Shown in pieces: positions 46,608 through 55,572 of a stretch of 64,000 nucleotides of DNA. The DNA is from Nocardioides gansuensis (GTDB lineage: Bacteria > Actinomycetota > Actinomycetes > Propionibacteriales > Nocardioidaceae). Positions within the stretch are counted from its first letter, which is position 1; each line of letters opens with the position of its first letter. The stretch is taken from assembly GCF_003076135.1 (NCBI RefSeq), contig NZ_QDGZ01000004.1:62001-126000 (forward strand), read 5' to 3'. The notes below the pieces were generated by a model, which was not told the DNA's origin, did not search any database, and saw nothing but the letters and a program-made list of their open reading frames with translations. The position numbers and the translations under genes were made by a program.

Positions 46608-48701
46608 TCAGACGATGGCGACGTCGGCGTCGCTGGGGGCCATGCTCTTGAGCCCCACGACGAGGGCGGCGGAGACGAGCGTCCCGGCCACCAGGGCGAT
46701 CAGGAAGCCGAGGATGTTGCTCACGGCGAAGAGCACGAAGATGCCACCGTGCGGCGCCCGCAGGCTGACATCGAGGCCCATGGCCAGGGCGCCGGTGACG
46801 GCACTACCCGCCATGATCGACGGGATCACGCGCAGCGGGTCGGCCGCGGCGAACGGGATGGCACCCTCGGTGATGAAGGACGCGCCCATCAGCCAGGCGG
46901 CCTTGCCGTTCTCCCGCTCGGCCGCGTTGAAGAGGCCGGGCCGTACGACGGTCGCCAGCGCCAGCGCGAGCGGCGGGACCATGCCGGCGAGCATGACGGC
47001 GGCCATCACCCTGAGCTCGGGAGCGTCCGTCGCGGTGGCGGCTGCCCCGAGGCCGGCGGTGGCGAAGGCGTAGGCGGTCTTGTTGAGCGGGCCGCCCATG
47101 TCGAAGGCCATCATCAGGCCGAGCACGATGCCGAGGACTACCGCCGAGCCGCCCTGGAGGCTGTTGAGGCCGTCCGACAGGTTCGACATCAAGCTGGCCA
47201 GCGGCTTGCCGAGGACCACGATCATCACAAAGCCGGAGATCAGGGTGGCCAGCAGCGGGATCACCAGGACGGGCATCAGCCCGCGGCCCCAGGTGGGCAC
47301 CTTCCACGACGCGACCCAGTGCGCGGCGAGTCCGGCGAGGACGCCGCCGATGATGCCGCCGAGGAAGCCTGAGTTGATGAAGCCTGCGACGGCGCCCATC
47401 ACGAAGCCGGGCGCAATGCCCGGCCGGTCGGCGATGGCGTAGGCGATGTAGCCGGCCAGGGCGGGGACCAGGAAGCTGAAGGCCAGCGCGCCGATCTTGA
47501 AGAGCACTGCGCCGAAGTACGCCAGGAAGGCACTGTCGAACATCGCGTGGTCGAGGGCCGGATCCTGGAAGTCCGCGAGGTTCGGCGGGTTGAAGAGGGT
47601 GCTGTCGGCCAGCACCGCGTCGGCGTGGTTGGCGATCTCGTAGCCGCCGAACAGGAAGCCCAGGGCGATGAGCAGGCCGCCGGCCGCGACGAACGGGATC
47701 ATGTAGGAGACGCCGGTCATCAGCACGCGGCGGATGCGGCCGCCCCACGACTCCGAGCCGGCGGCGCCCGTCTGGGCGGCACCGGCGGTGCCCTCGACGC
47801 GCGGGGCGTTGGGGTCGTCGGCGTAGCGGAGGGCCTCGGAGATCATCGTGTCGGCGTCGTCGATCGGGCGCTTCACGCCCGACGTCACCATCGGCTTGCC
47901 GGCGAAGCGGTGGCGGTCACGCACGCCCACGTCGACGGCGAAGATCACCGCGGAGGCGGCCGCGATGGTGTCGTGGGAGAGCGGCGTGGAGCCGGCCGAG
48001 CCCTGTGTCTCGACGGAGATGTCCACTCCGGCCCGCTCGGCCGCTGCCTCGAGCGCCTCGGCCGCCATGTAGGTGTGCGCGATGCCGGTGGGGCAGGCGG
48101 TGACGGCGACGAGCGAGCGACCGGCGGCAGGTACGGCGGTCGCGGCAGGCGCCGCGTCGGCGGACTGTGTGGCCGCCGCGGACGCGGCGACGGGGGTCGC
48201 CCCGACGGCGGCCGCTGCAGGGGCCGGGGGAGCGGCCTGGGCGGGGGCGGGCACGTCGAGCGCCTGGTTGATGAGCTCGACGACCTCCTCCGCGGTCTCG
48301 GCGGCGCGGAGCGAGTCGGTGAAGGCAGGCTTGACCAGTGACCGCGCGAGCTTGGTGAGGAGCTGCAGGTGGGTCGCGTCCCCGCCGGCCGGCGCGGCGA
48401 TCAGGAAGGCGAGGTCGGCCTCCCCGTCCTTGGCGCCGAAGTCGACCGGCGGCCGGAGACGAGCGAAGGCCAGGGTGGGCTCGTCGACGCCGGCGGTGCG
48501 GCAGTGCGGGATCGCGATGCCGCCCGGCAGGCCGGTCGGCGACGTGCTCTCCCGGGCCAGGGCGTCGTCGACGAGCTGCTGCACGTCGGTGGCGCGCCCG
48601 GCTTCGCCGACGATCCCGGCCAGCGCCCGGATCACGTCGTGCTTGTCGGTGCCGAGGTCCGCGTCCAGGCGGACCAGCGGTGTGGTGATCAGATTTGTCA
48701 T
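46608..48701 (-). CDS. fruA: Fructose-specific PTS EIIABC
   Basis: A 697-residue three-domain transporter in A-B-C order. EIIA (residues 1-150) has its His in GGIAIPHCRT; an Ala/Pro/Thr-rich linker (about 155-195) precedes EIIB, with its Cys in VAVTACPTGIAHTYMAAEAL; EIIC has about eight membrane helices (SYMIPFVAAGGLLIALGF onward). It imports fructose and phosphorylates it to fructose 1-phosphate. Start overlaps the fruK stop by 4 bp. Confidence 0.95.
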   Translation of the reverse strand: MTNLITTPLVRLDADLGTDKHDVIRALAGIVGEAGRATDVQQLVDDALARESTSPTGLPGGIAIPHCRTAGVDEPTLAFARLRPPVDFGAKDGEADLAFLIAAPAGGDATHLQLLTKLARSLVKPAFTDSLRAAETAEEVVELINQALDVPAPAQAAPPAPAAAAVGATPVAASAAATQSADAAPAATAVPAAGRSLVAVTACPTGIAHTYMAAEALEAAAERAGVDISVETQGSAGSTPLSHDTIAAASAVIFAVDVGVRDRHRFAGKPMVTSGVKRPIDDADTMISEALRYADDPNAPRVEGTAGAAQTGAAGSESWGGRIRRVLMTGVSYMIPFVAAGGLLIALGFLFGGYEIANHADAVLADSTLFNPPNLADFQDPALDHAMFDSAFLAYFGAVLFKIGALAFSFLVPALAGYIAYAIADRPGIAPGFVMGAVAGFINSGFLGGIIGGVLAGLAAHWVASWKVPTWGRGLMPVLVIPLLATLISGFVMIVVLGKPLASLMSNLSDGLNSLQGGSAVVLGIVLGLMMAFDMGGPLNKTAYAFATAGLGAAATATDAPELRVMAAVMLAGMVPPLALALATVVRPGLFNAAERENGKAAWLMGASFITEGAIPFAAADPLRVIPSIMAGSAVTGALAMGLDVSLRAPHGGIFVLFAVSNILGFLIALVAGTLVSAALVVGLKSMAPSDADVAIV

Positions 48702-49651
48702 GAAGTGCCTCCCAGGGCGGTGACGGCGACGAGCTCGGTGCGGAGGTGTCCGGGCTCGGGGATCGTGGTGCCGGGCAGTGAGGCAGCGGCGCTGCCGTAA
48801 GCCACGGCGAGGGCGAGGCGTTCGGGGGCCGGCAGCCCCCGGATGTCGCCGAGGATGTAGCCGAAGAGGCTCGAGTCACCGGCCCCGACGGTGCTCACCA
48901 CGGTGGTGGGCGGGGGAGCCGCGTGCCAGGCCCCCTCGGCGGTGACCAGGACGGCCCCGTGGGCGCCGAGGGTGGCGAGCACGGCGCGGACACCCCGGTC
49001 CACGAGCGTGCGGGCGGCCTCGGCGGCCTTGGCGGGGTCGGACTCCAGCTCCTCGGGGTCGCCCCCGGTGAAGGAGGCGAGCTCGTCCCCGTTGGGCTTC
49101 ATCAGGTCGGGGGCGGACTCGGGCAGCGCGTCGACCAGGGCCCGCAGCGGAGCCTCGCTGGTGTCGACGGCGACCTGCCGGGCGACGCCGCGCAGGCGGC
49201 GTACGACGTCGGCGTAGAAAGTGGAAGGCGCGCCGGCGGGGAGCGACCCGGCCAGCACCGTCCAGTCGCTGGTGGCGGCGCGGGCGACGAGGGCGTCGGC
49301 CATGTCCTCGAGGTGCTGGGCGCCGACCGTCGCGCCGGGGGAGTTGAGCTTGGTGGTGGTGCCGTCGGGCTCGGTGATGGCGACGTTGACCCGGACCTGG
49401 CCCGCGGGGCGCACGGGCCGGCAGTCGATGCCCGCTGCGAGGAGCTCGATCACGAAGGGGTCGTCCTTGGCGGCGGGGACGATCGCGACCGTCGGGATGC
49501 CCGCGCTGACCGACGCCCGGGAGATGTTCACTCCCTTGCCGCCGGCCTGCGAGATGACGGCGTCGGCGCGCTGCACCTGCCCGCGCGAGAGCCCGCCCGC
49601 GAGGGCGATCGTCTGGTCGACGCTGGGGTTGGGCGTGAGAGTCAGGATCAT
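48698..49651 (-). CDS. fruK: 1-phosphofructokinase
   Basis: A 317-residue PfkB-family kinase that turns fructose 1-phosphate into fructose 1,6-bisphosphate. Conserved parts are LTPNPSVDQTIAL, GGKGVNISRAS and the catalytic TVGAGDSSLFGYILG. It is translationally coupled to fruR and fruA by 4-bp overlaps. Confidence 0.94.
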   Translation of the reverse strand: MILTLTPNPSVDQTIALAGGLSRGQVQRADAVISQAGGKGVNISRASVSAGIPTVAIVPAAKDDPFVIELLAAGIDCRPVRPAGQVRVNVAITEPDGTTTKLNSPGATVGAQHLEDMADALVARAATSDWTVLAGSLPAGAPSTFYADVVRRLRGVARQVAVDTSEAPLRALVDALPESAPDLMKPNGDELASFTGGDPEELESDPAKAAEAARTLVDRGVRAVLATLGAHGAVLVTAEGAWHAAPPPTTVVSTVGAGDSSLFGYILGDIRGLPAPERLALAVAYGSAAASLPGTTIPEPGHLRTELVAVTALGGTS

Positions 49652-50415
49652 GCGACGACCACCTCGACCCCTGCCTTCTCGAGAGCGCGGCGATCGGCAG
49701 GGTCGATCCCGTCGTCGGTGACGAGCACGTCGATGTCCGCCAGGGTGGCGAACCGGAGCTGGGTCTCGATGCCGATCTTGCTCGAGTCGGCAAGCACGAC
49801 GGTGAGCCGCGCGCAGCCCGCGATGGCCCGCTTGGTGGCGGCCTCATCACGGTCGGGTGTGGTCAGCCCGTGCTCGAGGCTGATCCCGTTGGTGGCGAGG
49901 AAGGCGACGTCCGCGCGCAGCTCGGCGAGGGCGGCCACGGTGTCGGCGCCGACGGCGGCGTGCGTCGTGGGGCGCACCCGGCCGGGCAGCAGGTAGAGGT
50001 CGATCTGCGGGTGGCCCGCGATCCGGGCGGCGACCGGCACCGCATGGGTGACGACGGTGAGCCGGTGCTCGCGGGGGAGCAGGGCAGCGAAGCGGGCGGT
50101 GGTGGAGCCGGCGTCGAGGACGATCATCGACCCGGCCGGCGGGAGCAGCTCCAGGGCGGCGGCGGCGATGGCGTCCTTGGCCGCGGTGTTGGCCTGGTCG
50201 CGCTCACCGAGCCCGGTCTCCAGGACGGTGAGCGAGCCCGCGGGCACGGCGCCGCCGTGGACCCGGCGCACCAGGCCCAGGCGCTCGAGGGAGGAGAGGT
50301 CGCGGCGGACGGTCTCCGTGGTGACGGCGAACTCCTCCGCGAGGCGGGCGACCGAGAGGCGTCCCTGCTGGCCGACGAGCTGGGCGATGGCCTGCTGACG
50401 TTCCTCTGCGTACAT
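49648..50415 (-). CDS. fruR: DeoR-family fructose operon regulator
   Basis: A 255-residue DeoR-type repressor. The N-terminal helix-turn-helix is RLSVARLAEEFAVTTETVRRD (about 19-39) with the LVRRVHGGAV wing; the C-terminal sugar-phosphate-sensing domain has ALELLPPAGSMIVLDAGSTT and VAFLATNGIS. As first gene of the operon it probably controls its own promoter; fructose 1-phosphate is the likely effector. Confidence 0.9.
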   Translation of the reverse strand: MYAEERQQAIAQLVGQQGRLSVARLAEEFAVTTETVRRDLSSLERLGLVRRVHGGAVPAGSLTVLETGLGERDQANTAAKDAIAAAALELLPPAGSMIVLDAGSTTARFAALLPREHRLTVVTHAVPVAARIAGHPQIDLYLLPGRVRPTTHAAVGADTVAALAELRADVAFLATNGISLEHGLTTPDRDEAATKRAIAGCARLTVVLADSSKIGIETQLRFATLADIDVLVTDDGIDPADRRALEKAGVEVVVA

Positions 50416-50443
50416 GCCTGCCTCCCCTCGACGCGATCTGTGT

Positions 50444-50470
50444 ATGTGTTGTTTTAGTCCCGAATGTGTT
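50444..50470 (-). promoter_or_regulatory. Candidate FruR operator: two ATGTGTT direct repeats
   Basis: ATGTGTT occurs at 50444-50450 and 50464-50470, exactly 20 bp (about two helix turns) apart, overlapping the fruR promoter. Confidence 0.4.
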
Positions 50471-50480
50471 CGCTTGTCAA
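50451..50480 (-). promoter_or_regulatory. fruR-fruK-fruA promoter (TTGACA-18-TAAAAC)
   Basis: On the minus strand, TTGACA (50480-50475) and TAAAAC (50456-50451) are 18 bp apart: the best consensus -35 in the window. Confidence 0.6.
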
Positions 50481-50514
50481 GACGTTGCTGAGACAGGCAT
50501 CACACAGCATGCAC

Positions 50515-50520
50515 TAGGTT
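50515..50520 (+). promoter_or_regulatory. -10 TAGGTT, leaderless start of ptsI
   Basis: TAGGTT ends 7 nt before the ATG at 50528. It is divergent from the fru promoter. Confidence 0.6.
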
Positions 50521-50527
50521 TGCCTCC

Positions 50528-52219
50528 ATGAGCGCGACTGAAACGGCTTCATCCGACACGGTCCTGCGCGGCACCCCGGTCGTTCCGGGCGTGGCGGCAG
50601 GCCCCGCCCTGCTCGTGCGTGGCGAGGTCTCGCCCGAGGCGATCGCGCGTTTCGGGGACGGCGGCTTCGCCGACGCGGACGCGGCCCTCGCGGCGTACGA
50701 CGAGGCGGTCGAGGCCGTCGCGGCGAGCTTCGCACGCAAGGCCGAGGCGGCCCACGGCGCCGCCGCGGAGGTGCTGACCGCGAGTGCCGGGCTGGCCCGC
50801 GACAAAGGGCTGCGCGGCTCTGTCGCGAAGGCGTTGGCCGGCGGCACGGGCCTCGTCGCCTCGGTGCAGGGAGCGGTCGAGCAGTTCGTCACGATCTTCA
50901 CCTCGATGGGCGGCCTGATGGCCGAGCGGGTCACCGACCTGCAGGACATCGAGCGTCGCGTGGTCGCCTACCTGGTCGGCGAGCCGGAGCCCGGGGTGCC
51001 GACGCCGTCCGAGCCGTCGGTGCTGGTGGCCGAGGACCTCGCTCCCAGCGACACCTCGGGACTCGACCCCGAGCTGGTCACCGGGCTCGTCACCGAGCGT
51101 GGCGGGGCGACGAGCCATACCGCGATCATCGCCCGGCAGCTCGGCATCCCCTGTGTGGTGGGTGCGGCGGGCGTCACCGCGATCGAGGCCGGCACCTTCC
51201 TCGTCCTCGACGGCGAGACGGGCGAGCTGCGTCTCGGGGTCGACCCCGCCGAGGCTGCGCGCCTCGTCGCGGACAGCAAGGCGGCCCGGGAGGCGCTCGC
51301 GTCCTGGAGCGGCCCCGCGGCCACCGCGGACGGCACCCCCGTCAAGCTGCTCGCCAACGTCGCCGACGGGCCTTCCGCCGAGCAGGCTGGCCCCGAGCCG
51401 GTCCAGGGCGTGGGCCTGTTCCGCACGGAGCTGTGCTTCCTCAACCGCAAGGACGAGCCGTCGGTGGAGGAGCAGGCGGACATCTACTCGTCGGTGCTCG
51501 CGCCCTACTCCGACGACCGCTACGTCGTCGTCCGCACGCTCGACGCGGGCTCCGACAAGCCGATCGCCTTCGCGACCCTCGAGGGCGAGGAGAACCCCGC
51601 CCTCGGCGTTCGGGGCCTCCGGCTCTCCTTCAGCAACCCCGGCCTGATGGACCGGCAGCTCGACGGGATCAAGCTGGCCGCCGAGCGCACCGGCACCGAG
51701 ACCTGGGTGATGGCGCCGATGGTCGCGACCGTGGCCGAGGCCGCTGACTTCGCCGGGAAGGTGCGCGCCCGCGGGCTCAAGCCCGGCGTGATGGTGGAGA
51801 TCCCCAGCGCGGCGCTGCTCGCCCACCAGATGCTCGAGGTGGTCGACTTCCTCTCGATCGGCACCAACGACCTCACGCAGTACACGATGGCCGCCGACCG
51901 GATGGCCACCGACCTGGCCCACCTCACCGACCCGTGGCAGCCGGCCGTCCTGCAGCTCATCGCGATCACGGCGGAGGCCGGCAAGCAGGCCGGCAAGCCG
52001 GTCGGGGTGTGCGGCGAGGCGGCGGCTGACCCGCTGCTCGCCCTCGCGCTGGTCGGCATGGGCATCTCCTCGCTGTCGATGGCTGCCAAGGCCGTCCGCC
52101 CGGTGGGCGCGGCGATCTCGCGGGCCAGCATGGACGTCTGCGAGCAGGCGGCCGAAGCGGCGCTGTCGGCGAAGGACCCGATGGCCGCGCGTGACGCGGT
52201 GCGCGCCCTCCTGTCCTGA
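50528..52219 (+). CDS. ptsI: PTS Enzyme I (PEP-protein phosphotransferase)
   Basis: A 563-residue Enzyme I, which takes phosphate from PEP and gives it to HPr. The phosphorylated His is in TERGGATSHTAIIARQLG (about residue 197); the PEP-binding barrel has LFRTELCFLNRKDEPS, ENPALGVRGLRLSF and FLSIGTNDLTQYTMAADR; the active-site Cys is in VGVCGEAAADP. It lies next to the fru genes, giving a complete local PTS. Confidence 0.96.
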   Translation: MSATETASSDTVLRGTPVVPGVAAGPALLVRGEVSPEAIARFGDGGFADADAALAAYDEAVEAVAASFARKAEAAHGAAAEVLTASAGLARDKGLRGSVAKALAGGTGLVASVQGAVEQFVTIFTSMGGLMAERVTDLQDIERRVVAYLVGEPEPGVPTPSEPSVLVAEDLAPSDTSGLDPELVTGLVTERGGATSHTAIIARQLGIPCVVGAAGVTAIEAGTFLVLDGETGELRLGVDPAEAARLVADSKAAREALASWSGPAATADGTPVKLLANVADGPSAEQAGPEPVQGVGLFRTELCFLNRKDEPSVEEQADIYSSVLAPYSDDRYVVVRTLDAGSDKPIAFATLEGEENPALGVRGLRLSFSNPGLMDRQLDGIKLAAERTGTETWVMAPMVATVAEAADFAGKVRARGLKPGVMVEIPSAALLAHQMLEVVDFLSIGTNDLTQYTMAADRMATDLAHLTDPWQPAVLQLIAITAEAGKQAGKPVGVCGEAAADPLLALALVGMGISSLSMAAKAVRPVGAAISRASMDVCEQAAEAALSAKDPMAARDAVRALLS

Positions 52220-52237
52220 CGCCGGCCGGGGAGGCGG

Positions 52238-54346
52238 TCAGACCTCCACGGTGACCGGCACGCCGCTGAACGCGGCGTTGCCGGAGACGTCGAGGCGCTC
52301 GGGGTCGGTGAGGTCGTTGATCGAGACCCCGGGCAGCTGGCTCGCGCGCGAGAGACGTACGCCGCTGCGCCCGTGGCCGTAGCCGTGGGGGAGGCTCACC
52401 ACACCCGGCATCACGTCGTCGGTGCCGAGCACCTCGACCTTCACCGAGCCGACCCGGGACGTCACCGTCACGGTCTCCCCGTCCCGGAGGGCGCGCGCCG
52501 CCATGTCCTCGGGATGCATGAGCAGGTGGTGGCGCGCCCTGCCCTTGGTCAGCAGCTCGGCGTTGTGCAGCCAGGAGTTGCAGTCCTTCTGGTGGCGACG
52601 CCCGATGAGCAGCAGCTGGCCGGCCTCGGGCGGGGTGACCGCCTCCAGCCGGGCGAGGTCGTCGAGCACCAGCTGCGGGGCGAGGTCGACCGTGCCGGTC
52701 GGCGTCTGCAGGCGGCCGGGCAGGAGGCCCGCCTCCAGCGGCCCGAGGTCCACGCCTTGCGGGTGGGCGCGCAGCTGCTTCATCGTCGTCCGACCCGTGC
52801 GCCTGAGCAGCAGGGCGACCAGGGTGGTCGGGCTGGGCGTCATCCGGGCCCGCAGCAGGAGCCTCTTCTTCAGGGGCGGCTTGCTGGCGAGGCGAGCGAC
52901 GGTGCGGAGGGCGAGCTCGCGGTAGATCTCCCAGTCGTGGCGGGCGTCCGCCGGCTTGGGGAACACGGCGGGCGTGAAGCGCGCCGTGTTGCGCACGGCG
53001 AAGACGTGGAACACCAGGTCGTAGTGGTCCCGCTCGAGGGCCGAGGTGGGCGGCAGGATCACGTCGGCGTGCCGGGTGGTCTCGTTGAGGTAGATGTCGA
53101 CGGCCGCCATGAAGTCGAGCCCCGCGAACGCGCGGTCCAGGGCAGCTCCGTCCGGGGTCGACAGCACCGGGTTGCCGCTGAGCGTGAGCATCGCGCGGAC
53201 CTGGCCCTTGCCGGGCGTCTCGATCTCCTCCCGCAGCGCCGCCACCGGCAGCTCGCCGGCCGTCTCGGGGAGGCCGCGGACCCGTGAGTGCCAGGCGCCG
53301 TGGTGACCCCGGCCGATCTGCCCCGTTCCGACGATGTCGATCGCGGGGGAGGTGAACATCGCCCCGCCCTCCCGGTCGAGGTTGCCGGTGAGGATGTTGA
53401 GCAGGTTGACCGCCCACTGGCAGACCGTCCCGAACTCGTGGGTCGAGACCCCCACCCGTCCGTAGGCCACGGCGGACTCCGCGGTGGCGAGCTCCAGGGC
53501 GATCGAGGTGATCACCGCGGCAGGCAGTCCGCTGACGGCCTCGGCCCGCTCGGGTGTGAAGGGCGCGACCGCACGCTCCACGGCGTCCAGCCCCGCGGCG
53601 TACTCGGGTGCCACGGCGAGCCCGTCGGCGACGAGGACGTTGAGCATCGCCAGCAGCACCCAGGCGTCGGTGCCGGGACGGACGAAGTGGTGCTCGGTCG
53701 CGACCTTCGCGGTCTCGGTGCGTCGCGGGTCGAGCACGACCATCCGGCCGCCGCGGCGCTTGAGCTCGCGGATGCGCCGCGGGAAGTCGGGGACGGTCAT
53801 CAGGGAGCCGTTGCTGGCCATCGGGTTGGCGCCGATGACGAGGAAGTAGTCGGTGCGGTCGAGGTCGGGGATCGGCAGCAACAGCTGGTGGCCGAACATC
53901 AGGTGGGCCATCAGCTGGTGGGGCAGCTGGTCGACCGAGGTGGCGCTGAAGGTGTTGCGGCTCCGCAGCGCCTTCACCAGCGCGAGGCCGTGGGTCATCG
54001 AGCCGAGGCTGTGCACGTTGGGGTTGCCCAGGTAGATCCCGACGCCGTCCCGGCCGTGCTGGTCGATGGTGCGGGCGAGCCCGTCGGCCACGAGGTCGAA
54101 CGCCTCGTCCCAGCCGATCTCGCTCCACTCACCCGTCCGCCGGTCGCGGCGGACCGGGCGGCGCAGGCGGTCGGGGTCGGCGTGGATCTCGCCGATCGCC
54201 ACGCCCTTGGGGCACACGTGCCCGCGCGAGAGGGGATCGTCGGCGTTGCCGCGTACGCCGGTCACCCGGCCGTCGCTGAGCGTGAGCTCCAGCCCGCAGA
54301 TGGCCTCGCACAGGTTGCACACGCCGAGGCGCCGCTCTTCGCTCAT
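52238..54346 (-). CDS. Molybdopterin oxidoreductase (formate dehydrogenase-like)
   Basis: A 702-residue molybdopterin enzyme. The N-terminal 4Fe-4S motif is VCNLCEAICGLEL with the fourth Cys in HVCPKG; then molybdopterin-binding blocks (LGNPNVHSLGS, GANPMASNGSLM, LDPRRTETA, LTLSGNPVLSTPDG) and the C-terminal molydop-binding domain (MHPEDMAARALRDGETVTVTS). No Tat signal is visible, so it is likely cytoplasmic. The substrate is not known; members of this branch are often annotated as formate dehydrogenase-like. The start was set to the ATG just before the cluster. Confidence 0.85.
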   Translation of the reverse strand: MSEERRLGVCNLCEAICGLELTLSDGRVTGVRGNADDPLSRGHVCPKGVAIGEIHADPDRLRRPVRRDRRTGEWSEIGWDEAFDLVADGLARTIDQHGRDGVGIYLGNPNVHSLGSMTHGLALVKALRSRNTFSATSVDQLPHQLMAHLMFGHQLLLPIPDLDRTDYFLVIGANPMASNGSLMTVPDFPRRIRELKRRGGRMVVLDPRRTETAKVATEHHFVRPGTDAWVLLAMLNVLVADGLAVAPEYAAGLDAVERAVAPFTPERAEAVSGLPAAVITSIALELATAESAVAYGRVGVSTHEFGTVCQWAVNLLNILTGNLDREGGAMFTSPAIDIVGTGQIGRGHHGAWHSRVRGLPETAGELPVAALREEIETPGKGQVRAMLTLSGNPVLSTPDGAALDRAFAGLDFMAAVDIYLNETTRHADVILPPTSALERDHYDLVFHVFAVRNTARFTPAVFPKPADARHDWEIYRELALRTVARLASKPPLKKRLLLRARMTPSPTTLVALLLRRTGRTTMKQLRAHPQGVDLGPLEAGLLPGRLQTPTGTVDLAPQLVLDDLARLEAVTPPEAGQLLLIGRRHQKDCNSWLHNAELLTKGRARHHLLMHPEDMAARALRDGETVTVTSRVGSVKVEVLGTDDVMPGVVSLPHGYGHGRSGVRLSRASQLPGVSINDLTDPERLDVSGNAAFSGVPVTVEV

Positions 54347-54493
54347 CCGGGCATCGTGGCAGACGGGGGGCACGTTCGGGAGGTCCCGGGCTGGCGACCG
54401 ACGGGAGAGGCGCTGATCACACCGGTGTGGTCCGGTCGGGGTGAGCGGGTACCGGGGGTCGGACACACCCGCTCACCCTGACTGGAGGCCTCC

Positions 54494-54757
54494 ATGGGCT
54501 ACGGACTCGGCGTCACCCTGCTGACCATCGGCCTGATCCTCGCGCTTGCCGTGCGGGACGCGGTCGACGCCATCGACCTCACCACTGTGGGCTGGATTCT
54601 GGTACTCGCCGGGCTCATCGTCCTCGCCATCACGGCGTTCCAGGTCAACTCCCGGCGCCGCCGCACCTCCGTGGCGACCACCACCGACCCCTACGGTCGC
54701 CAGGCCACCACGGAGCGCCGCACCGAGACGGACCCGCCGCCCCCGCCGGCTGTCTGA
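54494..54757 (+). CDS. DUF6458 family small membrane protein
   Basis: An 87-residue protein with two transmembrane helices (GYGLGVTLLTIGLILALAV and VGWILVLAGLIVLAITAF) and a basic/proline-rich tail, matching the actinobacterial DUF6458 pattern. Function unknown. GGAGGCC precedes the ATG. Confidence 0.75.
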   Translation: MGYGLGVTLLTIGLILALAVRDAVDAIDLTTVGWILVLAGLIVLAITAFQVNSRRRRTSVATTTDPYGRQATTERRTETDPPPPPAV

Positions 54758-54794
54758 TTCGCGTTCGCCGCGCCGACGACCACGCGGCGTACGG

Positions 54795-54822
54795 GCCCCT
54801 CCCCAGCGTTTTGGGGAGGGGC
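54795..54822 (+). terminator. Terminator after the DUF6458 gene
   Basis: GCCCCTCCCC and GGGGAGGGGC form a perfect 10-bp stem with an 8-nt loop. Its right arm overlaps the -35 of the rpsO promoter. Confidence 0.75.
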
Positions 54823-54840
54823 GTCGTGCGCTGATAGATT
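54811..54840 (+). promoter_or_regulatory. rpsO promoter (TTGGGG-18-TAGATT)
   Basis: TTGGGG (54811-54816) and TAGATT (54835-54840) are 18 bp apart, leaving a leader of about 85 nt before rpsO. Confidence 0.5.
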
Positions 54841-54931
54841 CTCCCGGTTGCCGTGTAACGGCCGCGGATCAAGAGTGCCCCGGTGAACAGGCCCGGGCGC
54901 GCCGCGCAACGAGAACCGAAGAGGAGCCTTC

Positions 54932-55207
54932 ATGTCGATCGGAACCGACGCGGAGACCAAGAAGAAGATCATCGCCGAGTACGCCACGACCGAGGGCGAC
55001 ACCGGTTCACCCGAGGTGCAGATCGCGCTGCTCAGCCACCGCATCAGCCACCTCACCGAGCACCTCAAGCAGCACAAGCACGACCACCACAGCCGTCGTG
55101 GCCTGCTGCTCCTCGTGGGCCAGCGTCGTCGCCTGCTGAACTACCTGCAGAAGACGGAGATCGAGCGCTACCGCTCGATCGTCGAGCGCCTCGGCCTGCG
55201 TCGCTGA
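54932..55207 (+). CDS. rpsO: 30S ribosomal protein S15
   Basis: A 91-residue uS15 that binds 16S rRNA early in 30S assembly. Family blocks: [62 protein letters not shown] lies 7 nt before the ATG. It precedes pnp, the usual order. Confidence 0.97.
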   Translation: MSIGTDAETKKKIIAEYATTEGDTGSPEVQIALLSHRISHLTEHLKQHKHDHHSRRGLLLLVGQRRRLLNYLQKTEIERYRSIVERLGLRR

Positions 55208-55213
55208 CTCGTG

Positions 55214-55250
55214 CGAAGGCGGTTCTCCCTGACGGGGGGAGCCGCCTTCG
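55214..55250 (+). terminator. rpsO terminator
   Basis: CGAAGGCGGTTCTCCC pairs over 16 bp (two G-U) with GGGGGAGCCGCCTTCG around a short loop. Confidence 0.85.
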
Positions 55251-55572
55251 TTCACATCGGGGCCTCAGTCGCTAGGCTCGGACACGTACGACAACTGAAG
55301 ACATGCAATTCACACCAGGAGCGACCGCACGTCCGGCCCGGTCCTCGGTAGTGGCCTTCGGATCCGCTCACCGATCTCGCGATCGCCGAGCCGCCGAGCC
55401 GCGGGCCTCGATCGAAGACCGGCCCTGTCGACCGACAGGCACCCATGGCGGATAGGGGCAACCCCCTGGATTGAGGAGGGCCGCCAGGCCCGTCTCGAAA
55501 TCTGGAAGATCCGCCGACGAGAGGCGGACGCCGCGGATCGCTCCGCGAAGAGAAAGCAGAGCCCACTCACTC
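55251..55572 (+). other. Non-coding region: pnp promoter and structured leader
   Basis: No gene is supported. A promoter TTCACA-16-TAGGCT (55251-55278) is followed by a leader of about 290 nt. It holds three clear hairpins: CCTGTC/GACAGG (55424-55439), TCCGCC/GGCGGA (55510-55528) and CGCGGA/TCCGCG (55532-55547). RNase III cleavage and PNPase autocontrol of such leaders are known in other bacteria; here it is an inference. Confidence 0.5.

Noticed and set aside
52238..54466. Longer version of the molybdopterin oxidoreductase starting near 54466
   Set aside because: The extra 40 residues have no signal-peptide or twin-arginine character, and the family starts right at the ATG before the iron-sulfur motif.
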